64,000 nucleotides of DNA from JBCCXL01 sp039191605 (GTDB taxonomy: Bacteria > Acidobacteriota > Thermoanaerobaculia > Multivoradales > JAHZIX01), in the NCBI GenBank assembly GCA_039191605.1, contig JBCCXL010000004.1, forward strand, positions 286,081 through 350,080. Direction: 5' to 3'. This document shows positions 24,300-32,759 of this stretch, piece after piece. The notes under the pieces were generated by a model. The model did not search any database. It had not been told where the DNA came from and saw nothing but the letters and a program-made list of their open reading frames with translations. A program made the position numbers and the translations under genes. How positions within the stretch are numbered: position 1 is the first letter of the stretch; each line of letters begins with the position of its first letter.

Positions 24300-25686
24300 G
24301 CACCCCGTCGCTATCCGGCGCCGCCGACTCCAGCTCCGAATCCAAGGCCCCGTCGGAGCCACTCTCGGGGGCGCTCCCTGGACCGTCGTTCAGTCCCTCG
24401 TCGACGCCCTCCCCTTCGGCTCCGGCCGACGGTTCCGGGAGCTCCGGCTTTGCGGGTTCGTCCACGGTGAGAAACCTCGCCATGCTCTGTTCTCGGTAAC
24501 GGTCTGGATAGAGGCGCTTGTCCAGCGCCTGGACCCGCGGGTTCTCCGCGTCCTTACGCTGCGCTCGCTTCAGCCAGCGTTCCGCATCGCCGCGGTCGTT
24601 GAGGTGGTAGGCCAGAATCCCTAGAGCCGCGTAGGGCTCTGAAAAGTCGGGATAGAGGCGCAGCGCCTTGCGATAGAAGTCCTCCGCTTCCTCCACCAAT
24701 CCCTGCCTCAGATTCATGTCCCCGAGATTGAGATAGTTGTAGGGATTGCGATCCCCCAGCTGCTCGATGACGGCGTCCAAATCCGCCGCTTCCGCTTCCC
24801 GCTCCTCGATGCGCAGCAGGGTGCGCAGGTTCTGATAAGCAGAGAGCTCCCGGGGATCCACCGCCAAGGCCTTGCGGTAGGCCTCTTCGGCGCTGCGATT
24901 CTCTCCCTGACGGCGCAGCGCCACGCCGTAATTCACCCACGCATCCGCCAGCTGAGGATCGAGGGTCACGGCGGTACGCAGCCATTCCACCGCCTCCGGC
25001 AGACGCCCCCGCTGCAGCTCTTCGGCGCCGCGGTTGGAGTAATACATCGACAGCGCGGTGACGTCGCCGATCCGCTCGACATAGCGATAGTCGACGTTGG
25101 GGCCCACGCTGTACTCCAAGACCAGCGGACGGGTGGGCACGCCGTGGGCGGCGGTGACGTGCCCGGAGAGGATGATCAGATCCTTGTCGCGCTCGAAGCG
25201 CTCCGCCTGGTAGACGTCCATGAAGTAGGCGTCGAGGCCGATTTCCCGGGCCAGGCTGACGTAGAGATGGGTGAAGGCCAGGCAATTCGCCTCACGGCTA
25301 TCGAAGACCTCCTCCGCGGTGCCGGTATAGCCCGAGGCGTAGTTCACCCCCAGGAATTCCGCGCCGAGCAGATTTTCCCCTTCCTGCAGCATGGCGTCCA
25401 GCAGCGCCTCCAGGCGATCCCGAGCCTCACCGGTGATGGGTACCGCCTTGCGCACCCAGTTCTTCATCTCCGGCGTCAGCTCGTCCGGCAGAATCAGCTC
25501 CTGTGGCTCTAGCCCGGTGCGCAGAATTTCCTTCTGCAGATTCTCCCGGCGGAAATCCAGCGGCTGACGCCCGACGGAGCAGGCGGTGGTGAGGGTCACC
25601 AACAGCAGCGCGAGGGCGGTCCAGAATCCGCGGCGCGGCATCCTGATGCTGAAGGCGAGACGAAAGCGGTCAGTGGACGACATCAT
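24286..25686 (-). CDS. Lipoprotein with transglutaminase-like domain and TPR repeats
   Basis: A protein of 466 residues with a signal sequence and lipobox LTTAC (Cys36). After it comes a transglutaminase-like papain-fold domain (about 80-190) with the probable nucleophile in SREANCLAFTHLY and histidine(s) in LSGHVTAAHG. TPR units follow from about 205 to 400 (for example AEEAYRKALAVDPRELSAYQNL). The acidic, Ser/Glu-rich tail (about 415-466) is low complexity. I start at the ATG at 25686, which has AGGAG five bases upstream; the frame extends 11 codons further. The domain order suggests processing or binding of peptides or glycans at the envelope. Its stop overlaps the start of hyuA, but a functional link is not obvious. 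Confidence 0.8.
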   Translation of the reverse strand: MMSSTDRFRLAFSIRMPRRGFWTALALLLVTLTTACSVGRQPLDFRRENLQKEILRTGLEPQELILPDELTPEMKNWVRKAVPITGEARDRLEALLDAMLQEGENLLGAEFLGVNYASGYTGTAEEVFDSREANCLAFTHLYVSLAREIGLDAYFMDVYQAERFERDKDLIILSGHVTAAHGVPTRPLVLEYSVGPNVDYRYVERIGDVTALSMYYSNRGAEELQRGRLPEAVEWLRTAVTLDPQLADAWVNYGVALRRQGENRSAEEAYRKALAVDPRELSAYQNLRTLLRIEEREAEAADLDAVIEQLGDRNPYNYLNLGDMNLRQGLVEEAEDFYRKALRLYPDFSEPYAALGILAYHLNDRGDAERWLKRAQRKDAENPRVQALDKRLYPDRYREQSMARFLTVDEPAKPELPEPSAGAEGEGVDEGLNDGPGSAPESGSDGALDSELESAAPDSDGVRDRR

Positions 25687-25934
25687 GAGATCTCCTGAGA
25701 ATACCCCGACCGGGGCCATAGCGGGAGCCCCGAGGGGGATGGACTCGAGAAAGCCAGTCGTAGCCCGGGGCGTCCTCTTCCTTTACGGTACGGAGGTTCC
25801 TGGAGTTTTGGGCTTAAGCCAGCCGTTGCCTTTCTCCGCCGGAGCGCGAGAGCACAGAACTTTCGTCCGGTCTTGACGTCGGTATAAGCTCTGCCCCCCC
25901 GCCTTGCGGACCGCCCTTCCACCGGAGGCTGCCC

Positions 25935-28532
25935 ATGACTTCGAAACACGCCCCTACCGACCTCTCCACCTCACCGACAAGGATCCGAGTCCTAAAGTTC
26001 GGCGGCACCTCCGTAGCCGATGCAGAACGGCTGCAGCGAGTGGCGAAAGTGGTGGCGGAGACCTCCGAGCGCTGCGCCGGGGACCGCCCGTTAGTGGTGG
26101 TCTCAGCCCTCGGCGGCGCGACGGATCAGCTCATCGATACCGCCCAGCAGGCGGCGGCGAGGCAGGGAGCGAACGACGGTAGCGCGGTCATCGCCGAGGC
26201 TCTCGAAGCCCTCTCCCAGCGACACCGAGAGTGCGCTCGCCAGCTCGGCTCGAAGGGAGACTACGAGAACCAGCTGGAGAGCGCGCTCCAGGAGCTGGAA
26301 GACCTGCTCCAAGGCTGTCGCCTGCTGCGGGAGGCCAGCCCCCGCACCCTGGACACGGTGGCGAGCTACGGCGAACGCTTGAGCGCTCCCCTCGCCGCCC
26401 TCGCCCTGCGCGGCCAAGGGCTCGCCGCAGAAGCCTTCGATGCCCGCCGCGCGGTGCGCACCGACGCCCGCTTCGGCGCCGCCCGGGTCGATCGCGAAGT
26501 CACCCACCAGCAGCTGTGCCGCGAGCTGCTGCCGATGGTGAACGCCGGCACCGTTCCGGTGGTCACCGGCTTCCTCGGCGCCACCGCCGAAGGGCAAACC
26601 ACCACCCTCGGCCGCGGCGGCTCGGACTACACCGCATCGCTGGTAGCCGCCGCCCTGGACGCCCGGGCGGTGGAGCTGTGGACCGACGTCTCCGGCGTGC
26701 TCAGCGCGGATCCGAGGATCGTCGGCAGCGGCGCCCGAGCCCTGGAGCGCTTGTCCTACCCGGAGCTCATGGAGCTCTCCCACTTCGGCGCCAAGGTCGT
26801 GCACCCACCGAGCATTCACCCCGCCCGCGCCGCGGGGATCCCCCTGTGGATCAAGAACACCTTCGATCCCCAGGCCATCGGGACCCGAGTCGAGGGGGAG
26901 GGCCAGGAGCAGGAGCCCTCCGAGGCAACCCCGGCGGCGGCCGAGACCGTACGCGGCATCACCAGCATCCGCCACCTCGCCCTGCTGCGCATCGAGGGGG
27001 ACGGCATGGTCGGCGTGCCGGGAGTGGCGGGGCGCATCTTCGGTGCCCTGGCCCGGTATCAGGTCAACGTGGTGCTCATCACCCAGGCCTCCAGCGAGCA
27101 TTCCATCTCCTTCGCCATCGCCCCGGAGGACGTCGCCGTAGCCCTGGAGGCGCTGGAGGAGGAGCTGCGCTCTGAGCGCGCCTTAGGCTTGGTGGGGCCA
27201 CCTCAGCTGGAAGGGCAGGTGGCGGCGGTCGCCTGCGTCGGCACCGCCATGCGTCAACGCCCGGGCGTGGCGTCGCGGGTGTTCACCACCCTCGCCCGCC
27301 GCGGCATCAGCGCCCGCGCCATCGCCCAGGGCTCCTCGGAGCTCAACCTCTCGGTGCTGGTGGATCGCCATCACGCCACCACCGCCGTGCGCGCCCTCCA
27401 CCACGCCTTCTTCCCCGCCGCCGGCGCCTCCCCCCAGCGCACCGTTGATCTGCATCTCGCCGGCGTCGGCCGGGTCGGCTCCGCTCTCCTCGAGCAGCTA
27501 GCCCAGCGCCAGCTCCCCCTGGAGCAGGAGACCGGGCTCCGCCTGCGTCTCGCCAGCGTCGGCGGCCGCCGGGGCTTCGCGATCTCTTCCCACGGCCTCG
27601 AGGCGGACGATCCGGAGCGCCCGGGCCTCGACCCCGCCACCGCCAAGGCGGCTCTGGAACAAGGCCCACTGCTACCCCTGGACGAGCTGGTCCACCGCCT
27701 CACCCAATGTCCGCGGCGGGAGCGCATCCTCATCGACTGCACCGCCAGTGATCTGCTGGATCGAGCCTACCTCCCCCTGCTGGCCAGCGACTTCTCTCTG
27801 GTCTCCGCCAACAAGCTGCCCTTCGCCTCGGAGCGCGACAGCTGGGAGCGACTCTCCCCCCATCGCCGCCGCCTGTTCTACGGGGCCACCGCCGGCGCCG
27901 GGCTGCCGGTGGTCCACACCCTCGGCGAGCTCCTCGGCACCGGGGACCGCCTGCTGAGGATCGAAGGCTTGCTCTCCGGCACCCTCACCTTCCTCTTCGA
28001 CCAGCTACAGCAGGGAGTGGCCTTCAGCGAAGCGCTGCGCAGCGCCCACGCGCGAGGCTATACCGAGCCCGACCCGAGGGAGGATCTCTCCGGCAGAGAT
28101 GTCGCCCGCAAGCTGCTGATTCTCGCCCGCCGCGCCGGCCTCGATCTCGCGCCGGAGGAGATCACCGTCGATCCGATCCTGCCTCCGGAGCCCTGGGGAA
28201 CGATGGACCTGGAGACCTTCTGGCAGCGCCTGCCGGAGATCGACGAGCACTTCGCGGAGCGCTGCCGCAACGCCAGCAAATCCGGCCGTCGGCTCACCAC
28301 CTTGGCCTCCCTCGACATCGAGGGGGGCGAGCTGGCGAAGGTCGCCCTGCGCGAGGTGGAGCTAGCCCACCCGGCGGCCCAGGTCGACGGCAGCGATAAC
28401 CTCGTCGCCTTCACCACCGAGCGCTACCGCAGCTCGCCGCTGGTGGTGCGCGGTCCCGGTGCCGGCCCCGCGGTGACCGCCGCCGGGGTGTTCGGAGACA
28501 TTCTGCGAGCCGTCGGAGGGAACGCCTCATGA
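25935..28532 (+). CDS. thrA: Bifunctional aspartokinase/homoserine dehydrogenase
   Basis: An 865-residue fusion enzyme for the first and third steps of threonine synthesis. Aspartokinase domain (about 17-320) starts with VLKFGGTSVAD (K21) and includes GRGGSDYTASLVAAAL. Two ACT-type regulatory segments follow (about 345-490), including GVPGVAGRIFGALARYQVN, which in related enzymes sense threonine. The homoserine dehydrogenase domain starts near 505 with the NAD(P) motif AGVGRVGSALLEQL and includes SANKLPFA and GLLSGTLTFLFDQL. The ATG has GGAGG six bases upstream. Its stop overlaps thrB by ATGA. The length agrees with E. coli ThrA (820) plus a short N-terminal extension. Confidence 0.95.
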   Translation: MTSKHAPTDLSTSPTRIRVLKFGGTSVADAERLQRVAKVVAETSERCAGDRPLVVVSALGGATDQLIDTAQQAAARQGANDGSAVIAEALEALSQRHRECARQLGSKGDYENQLESALQELEDLLQGCRLLREASPRTLDTVASYGERLSAPLAALALRGQGLAAEAFDARRAVRTDARFGAARVDREVTHQQLCRELLPMVNAGTVPVVTGFLGATAEGQTTTLGRGGSDYTASLVAAALDARAVELWTDVSGVLSADPRIVGSGARALERLSYPELMELSHFGAKVVHPPSIHPARAAGIPLWIKNTFDPQAIGTRVEGEGQEQEPSEATPAAAETVRGITSIRHLALLRIEGDGMVGVPGVAGRIFGALARYQVNVVLITQASSEHSISFAIAPEDVAVALEALEEELRSERALGLVGPPQLEGQVAAVACVGTAMRQRPGVASRVFTTLARRGISARAIAQGSSELNLSVLVDRHHATTAVRALHHAFFPAAGASPQRTVDLHLAGVGRVGSALLEQLAQRQLPLEQETGLRLRLASVGGRRGFAISSHGLEADDPERPGLDPATAKAALEQGPLLPLDELVHRLTQCPRRERILIDCTASDLLDRAYLPLLASDFSLVSANKLPFASERDSWERLSPHRRRLFYGATAGAGLPVVHTLGELLGTGDRLLRIEGLLSGTLTFLFDQLQQGVAFSEALRSAHARGYTEPDPREDLSGRDVARKLLILARRAGLDLAPEEITVDPILPPEPWGTMDLETFWQRLPEIDEHFAERCRNASKSGRRLTTLASLDIEGGELAKVALREVELAHPAAQVDGSDNLVAFTTERYRSSPLVVRGPGAGPAVTAAGVFGDILRAVGGNAS

Positions 28533-29599
28533 AGCCTGAATTGACCTTTGCCGAGGGCCCCGTACGGGCCTTCGCTCCGGCCTCCGTCTCCAACGTCGGG
28601 CCGGGCTTCGACGTCTTCGGCTTCGCCGTCGAGGGCGCCGGAGACGTGGTTACCGCCAGCTGGGACCCGCTCCCAGGGCGAGCTCCCGGAGCGTCTGCCA
28701 CCGCAACTTCCGAGCCCACCAGCTCCGAACCCGCCAGCTCAGGGCTCGTCAGCTCCCTAGAGGTCAGCGGCGACGGCGGGCGACTGCCGACCCATCCTCA
28801 GCGCAATACCGCCGCCGTCGCCGCGGCCCGCCTGCTGGAGAGCCTCGGCATCGAAGATCGCTCGGTGCATCTCCAGCTGGCCAAGGGGCTGCCCCTCGCC
28901 AGCGGCCTCGGCTCCTCCGCCGCCAGCGCCGCCGCCGCCGTCACCGCCGTCCACCACCTGGTGGGCGCCCCCCTGGAGCCGCGCCAGCTGCTGCCCTTCG
29001 TGGTCGCCGCCGAGGAGGTCGCTTGCGGCGCCGCTCATGCCGACAACGCCGCCCCCAGCCTGCTCGGCGGCTTCCTGCTGGTGCGCGGCCGGCGGGAGCC
29101 GAGAGTCGATTCGCTACCGGTGCCGGAGGGGCTTTGCTGCGCGCTGCTGCGACCCCATCTGGCCGTCTCCACCGGCGAGGCCCGGGCGCTGCTGGGGCAG
29201 CGGGTGGACCTCGAGGCGGCGATCACCCAATGGGGCAACGCCGCGGCCCTCGCCGCCGGCCTCTGCACCGGCGATGCGGATCTCCTCGCCAGCGCCCTGG
29301 AAGACCGCGTCGCCGAGCCGGTGCGCCAGCGACAGGTCCCTGGCTTCCAGGAGGTGAAGACCGCCGCCCTCAGCGCCGGGGCCCTCGGCGCCGGGCTCTC
29401 CGGCTCCGGACCGACGATCTTCTCCCTCACCTTCGGATCCACCCGGGCGGGGCGCATCGCCGAAGCGATGCGCGAAGCCTTTCAGGGCGCCACCGGCCTG
29501 GATGGAGAAACGCTGGTCAGCCCGGTGCAGGCCAGCGGTGCCCGGGTCCTCGCCAGCGGTGAATCCCCCCCTCCCCCCCTCGCCCAGGAGGGCACATGA
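28529..29599 (+). CDS. thrB: Homoserine kinase
   Basis: A 356-residue GHMP-family kinase that phosphorylates homoserine. Motif 1 is APASVSNVGPGFDVFGFAV near the N-terminus, motif 2 is GLPLASGLGSSAASAAAA (about 120-138) and motif 3 is GAGLSGSGPTIFSLTFG. It is about 40 residues longer than E. coli ThrB, mainly because of a Ser/Thr/Pro/Glu-rich insertion (about 50-75) made of near-repeats such as SSEPTSSEPASS-like units, probably a surface loop. The ATG overlaps the thrA stop (ATGA, 28529-28532) and its stop overlaps thrC (ATGA, 29596-29599). Confidence 0.95.
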   Translation: MKPELTFAEGPVRAFAPASVSNVGPGFDVFGFAVEGAGDVVTASWDPLPGRAPGASATATSEPTSSEPASSGLVSSLEVSGDGGRLPTHPQRNTAAVAAARLLESLGIEDRSVHLQLAKGLPLASGLGSSAASAAAAVTAVHHLVGAPLEPRQLLPFVVAAEEVACGAAHADNAAPSLLGGFLLVRGRREPRVDSLPVPEGLCCALLRPHLAVSTGEARALLGQRVDLEAAITQWGNAAALAAGLCTGDADLLASALEDRVAEPVRQRQVPGFQEVKTAALSAGALGAGLSGSGPTIFSLTFGSTRAGRIAEAMREAFQGATGLDGETLVSPVQASGARVLASGESPPPPLAQEGT

Positions 29600-30987
29600 G
29601 CCCCGAATCGCAGGCTCTGCAGGCCGCCCATCGCTTCGTCTCCACCCGCGGCGGCGCCAACGAGGTCGACCTTCCAGAGGCCTTCGGCCGCTCCCTGGCG
29701 CCGGACGGCGGCCTGTGGATGCCCGATCCCCTGCCGCGACTGCCCCAAGCATGGATCGATGACCTGGCGGAGCACGACCTCGCGGCGGTAGGAGCGAAAT
29801 TCGCCGCTACCCTGCTGCCGGCACTCCCCGACGAAGAGCTCGCCGCCCTCGCCGCCGACGCGCTGAACTTCCCCATCCCTCTGGTGGAGCTTCCCCAGGT
29901 GGAGATCTCCCAGCCAGGAGATGGCCACGGGAAGGAGCCACCGGTCTACATCCTCGAGCTCTTCCACGGGCCAACCCTCGCCTTCAAGGATGTCGGAGCC
30001 CGCTTCATGGCCCGGCTCCTCCCCCGACTCTTCCCTGCCCCCGAGTCGGGCCAGCGCCTGACTATCCTCGCCGCCACCTCCGGTGACACCGGCGGCGCCG
30101 TCGCCCAGGCCTTCTTCGGCGTGCCCGACACTCAGGTCGCCATCCTCTACCCCCAGGGGCAGATCACCCCCATCCAGGAGCATCAGATCGCTACCCTCGG
30201 GGGCAACGTGCGGGCCTTCGCCGTCGAAGGCACCTTCGACGACTGTCAGCGCCTCGCCAAGGCCGCCTTCGCCGACGAGGATCTGCGCCAGCGCCACCGC
30301 CTGACCTCCGCCAACTCCATCCACCTCGGCCGACTGCTGCCCCAAAGCCTCTACTACGCCTGGGCCGTCGCCCAGCTGCGGCGCCGGGGCGAACATCGCC
30401 CCCCGCTCTTCGTCGTCCCCAGCGGCAACTTCGGCAATCTCACCGCCGGCTTCATCGCCGCCCGGCTGGGCATTCCCGCCGCCGGCTTCCTCGCCGCCAC
30501 CAACGCCAACGACACCGTGCCGGAATACCTCGATACGGCCCTGTGGCGGCCCCGCCCCTCCGTCGCCACTCTGTCTTCCGCCATGGACGTCGGCGACCCG
30601 AGCAACTTCGAGCGCATCCTCCACCTCTACCGCGGCGACCACGAGGATCTGCTGCAAGACCTCAGCGCTTCCCGCCACGGCGACGCCGAGACCCGCCAGG
30701 CGATCCGCGAGGTCTACCAGGCCACCGGCTACATCCTCGATCCCCACACCGCCGTCGGCTGGCTCGGGCTACGTCAGCAGCGCCGAGAGCGTCCGGACGC
30801 CCCCGGCTCCAAGGCCCCTGCGGTGCTGCTCTCCACCGCCCATCCGATCAAATTCCGCGAGGACGTCCAGCCCCTGGTGGACGACGCTCTGGACCTGCCC
30901 GAGGCTATCCACCAGCTGCTGCAGCGGCCCCTACAGTCGGAGCCCCTGCCGGATTCCCTGGAGGCCCTCGAAAGAGGGCTCGCTTAG
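29596..30987 (+). CDS. thrC: Threonine synthase
   Basis: A 463-residue PLP enzyme that converts O-phosphohomoserine to threonine. The PLP lysine is K131 in GPTLAFKDVGARFM. Family segments are ISTRGG-like VSTRGGANEVDLPEAF at the start, ATSGDTGGAV (phosphate binding), TSANSIHLGRLLPQ, VPSGNFGNLTAGF and a late STAHPIKF. It is of the E. coli/yeast long type (about 430-510 residues), distinct from the second threonine-synthase-like protein at 48481-49683. It closes the thrABC operon; no threonine attenuator or leader peptide could be recognised upstream of thrA. Confidence 0.95.
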   Translation: MSPESQALQAAHRFVSTRGGANEVDLPEAFGRSLAPDGGLWMPDPLPRLPQAWIDDLAEHDLAAVGAKFAATLLPALPDEELAALAADALNFPIPLVELPQVEISQPGDGHGKEPPVYILELFHGPTLAFKDVGARFMARLLPRLFPAPESGQRLTILAATSGDTGGAVAQAFFGVPDTQVAILYPQGQITPIQEHQIATLGGNVRAFAVEGTFDDCQRLAKAAFADEDLRQRHRLTSANSIHLGRLLPQSLYYAWAVAQLRRRGEHRPPLFVVPSGNFGNLTAGFIAARLGIPAAGFLAATNANDTVPEYLDTALWRPRPSVATLSSAMDVGDPSNFERILHLYRGDHEDLLQDLSASRHGDAETRQAIREVYQATGYILDPHTAVGWLGLRQQRRERPDAPGSKAPAVLLSTAHPIKFREDVQPLVDDALDLPEAIHQLLQRPLQSEPLPDSLEALERGLA

Positions 30988-31072
30988 GAGAAAACGCCTC
31001 GTATTGGCTGCCTCGAGCCAATCGACACCGGAGCCTACTTTCTTAGCCCCGAGTCCCATTTCAAAAACGGGG

Positions 31073-31594
31073 CTAGAGAAGCCCGACGAGTTCGCGCCTC
31101 TTCTCTTCGAATTCATCGTCGGTCAGAACTCCCAATTCGTGAGCCTCCTTCAGCTTCTTCAATAAGTCCAGAGTCTTGTCTGCTTTTTGAGCAGCCTTCG
31201 CCTTCTTGGATTGAGCCGTCTTTCGCGATTGTTTGAGCTCACGTAGGCGAGCCTTGACATCTTTCAGCTCGGCTCGAGTTCTCCGAAGCTGCTCTTGAGC
31301 CTGACTCTTTCCTTCCCGGATCTCAGCTCGCTTCGTAGCGACTTCCCTCGCAATTTCAGCATTGGAGGATGCAGCAGCTCTTCTCATCGCAGCACGGTAC
31401 TTTGAGCCAAAGAACGCGCCTCCCAAACCCCGGCCCATTCCCTGATTCTTCGCTCGGGCCTGCGCTGCGCTCTCCGTCAGTTCCCGAGATGCTTCTGTCC
31501 AGCTCTGAACCGCTCTCCGGCCCTGTTCGACCTGTACTGCCAGACTCTCGGCGGCCTGTTCCAACGATTGAATCGCCTCGTTCACATCGCCCAT
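31073..31594 (-). CDS. Coiled-coil protein with C-terminal SHOCT domain
   Basis: A 173-residue protein. Most of it (about 1-140) is alanine-, lysine-, arginine- and glutamate-rich coiled coil interrupted near 50-65 by a glycine-rich turn (GMGRGLGGAFFG). The end (about 143-173, LKEAHELGVLTDDEFEEKRR) is a SHOCT domain, a short two-helix module found at the ends of many bacterial membrane-associated or oligomeric proteins. There is no signal peptide. The gene is lower in G+C than the flanking thr operon. It is convergent with thrC and stands alone; the function is unknown. Confidence 0.82.
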   Translation of the reverse strand: MGDVNEAIQSLEQAAESLAVQVEQGRRAVQSWTEASRELTESAAQARAKNQGMGRGLGGAFFGSKYRAAMRRAAASSNAEIAREVATKRAEIREGKSQAQEQLRRTRAELKDVKARLRELKQSRKTAQSKKAKAAQKADKTLDLLKKLKEAHELGVLTDDEFEEKRRELVGLL

Positions 31595-31964
31595 TGAGAT
31601 GCCCTCATGAAATTCTTAACGAACCATTAATAGAAAATTAGAGAAAGTCTCAGATCAACTCCCCTACAGTGTCAAAACCTTCTCAAAAGAAGGACTTTCT
31701 ATCCCTCAACCAACCCGCTTAGAGAATAAATGTTGATCAATCCAAGCCGGTCGCTCTTCTTCATCTCGTATTAAGTAACGCGCTATCGACTCCTGCTCCA
31801 GACCATCAAAACCACCTTTCGCCATTGGTTCTTGCAACCAACGGCCTCATCTCGCAGCGATGCAGGAATCCTGGGAAGCGCGTGGAGAACCCGCTGAGGC
31901 TCTGATTTCGTACAGCAGCGCGCTTACGGAAGGACCCGCAACGCGCCGCTGCTGAAGCGTCTCG
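31595..31964. other. AT-rich intergenic region
   Basis: This 370-bp stretch is strikingly AT-rich for the window (for example AACCATTAATAGAAAATTAG near 31622). It should contain the promoter of the SHOCT gene (minus strand), though no -35/-10 pair is convincing. No coding frame is supported. Confidence 0.5.
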
Positions 31965-32561
31965 TCAGGCTATCGCCGCCGCTCCCTCCTCCTGCCCCCG
32001 CACCCGCCGCAGCATCAGGGCGAGGGCGACGAGGAGGACGAGGAAGACGACGACCCCGAAGATGGGGGCGAGGATCGAGAGCACGCTCACCCCCACGGCG
32101 CCGCCGAGCTCGGCGGTGGCCACCAGGGGGTTGGCGATCCCGCCGGTGGTGACGCTAGAGACGGAGCGAGTGAGAGCCATCGCTCCGTGGCTCAACGCCG
32201 CAGTGCCGCCACCGCCGACGGCAGCGAGAACGAATTCGAGGGTCGGGTCCATACCCTGGAAGACGCCGAAGGAAACCACCGCTCCGGCGACCACCGCCGC
32301 GGGGGTGCTGACGGTATCCAGCAGGTTATCCACCCAGGGGACGTAATAGGCTAGGACCTCCAGCACTGTAGCCACCGCGAACACGGTGAAGGCGGGCCAG
32401 GTGGCCATCCACTCGGCTCCGCTGAGCTCCAGCCAGCCGGAGATGCCGGCGGCGCTCAGCACTAGGGGCGGCACGAAGACACGAAATCCGCAGGCGGCGG
32501 CGAGGCCGAGGCCGAGGGAGATGGTGAGCAGGGTTTCGAGGACGGAAAGATCGGCTTCCAT
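31965..32561 (-). CDS. DUF4126 membrane protein
   Basis: A 198-residue protein with about five hydrophobic helices. It opens with the DUF4126 pattern LGLGLAAACGFRVFVPPLV and includes PWVDNLLDTVSTPAAVVAG and AVGGGGTAALSHGAMALTRS, with the glycine run and histidine typical of this family. The function of DUF4126 proteins is not established. The gene is monocistronic, between the SHOCT gene and murJ, on the same strand as both. Confidence 0.88.
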   Translation of the reverse strand: MEADLSVLETLLTISLGLGLAAACGFRVFVPPLVLSAAGISGWLELSGAEWMATWPAFTVFAVATVLEVLAYYVPWVDNLLDTVSTPAAVVAGAVVSFGVFQGMDPTLEFVLAAVGGGGTAALSHGAMALTRSVSSVTTGGIANPLVATAELGGAVGVSVLSILAPIFGVVVFLVLLVALALMLRRVRGQEEGAAAIA

Positions 32562-32759
32562 AGGGGCTCTCCTTCTGAGACTTCAGATCATCTCACTGTA
32601 TCCGAGGGGCGCTCCGAGCACAGTCCTCAGGGCGGGCACTGAAAGATGAGGACACAGTGAGACTCAGCAGGGACTACGGAGAGATTCTCCACTTTGATTC
32701 AGCCGGTTTTTTTTCCCTTCTCTACCCTGAGTCGCTGTTCCCGATCGATGCTCCTGGAA

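Noticed and set aside
25873..25888. TTGACG with TATAAG before thrA as a promoter
   Set aside because: The two boxes are only four bases apart, incompatible with a sigma-70 promoter, and no other -35 fits the TATAAG.
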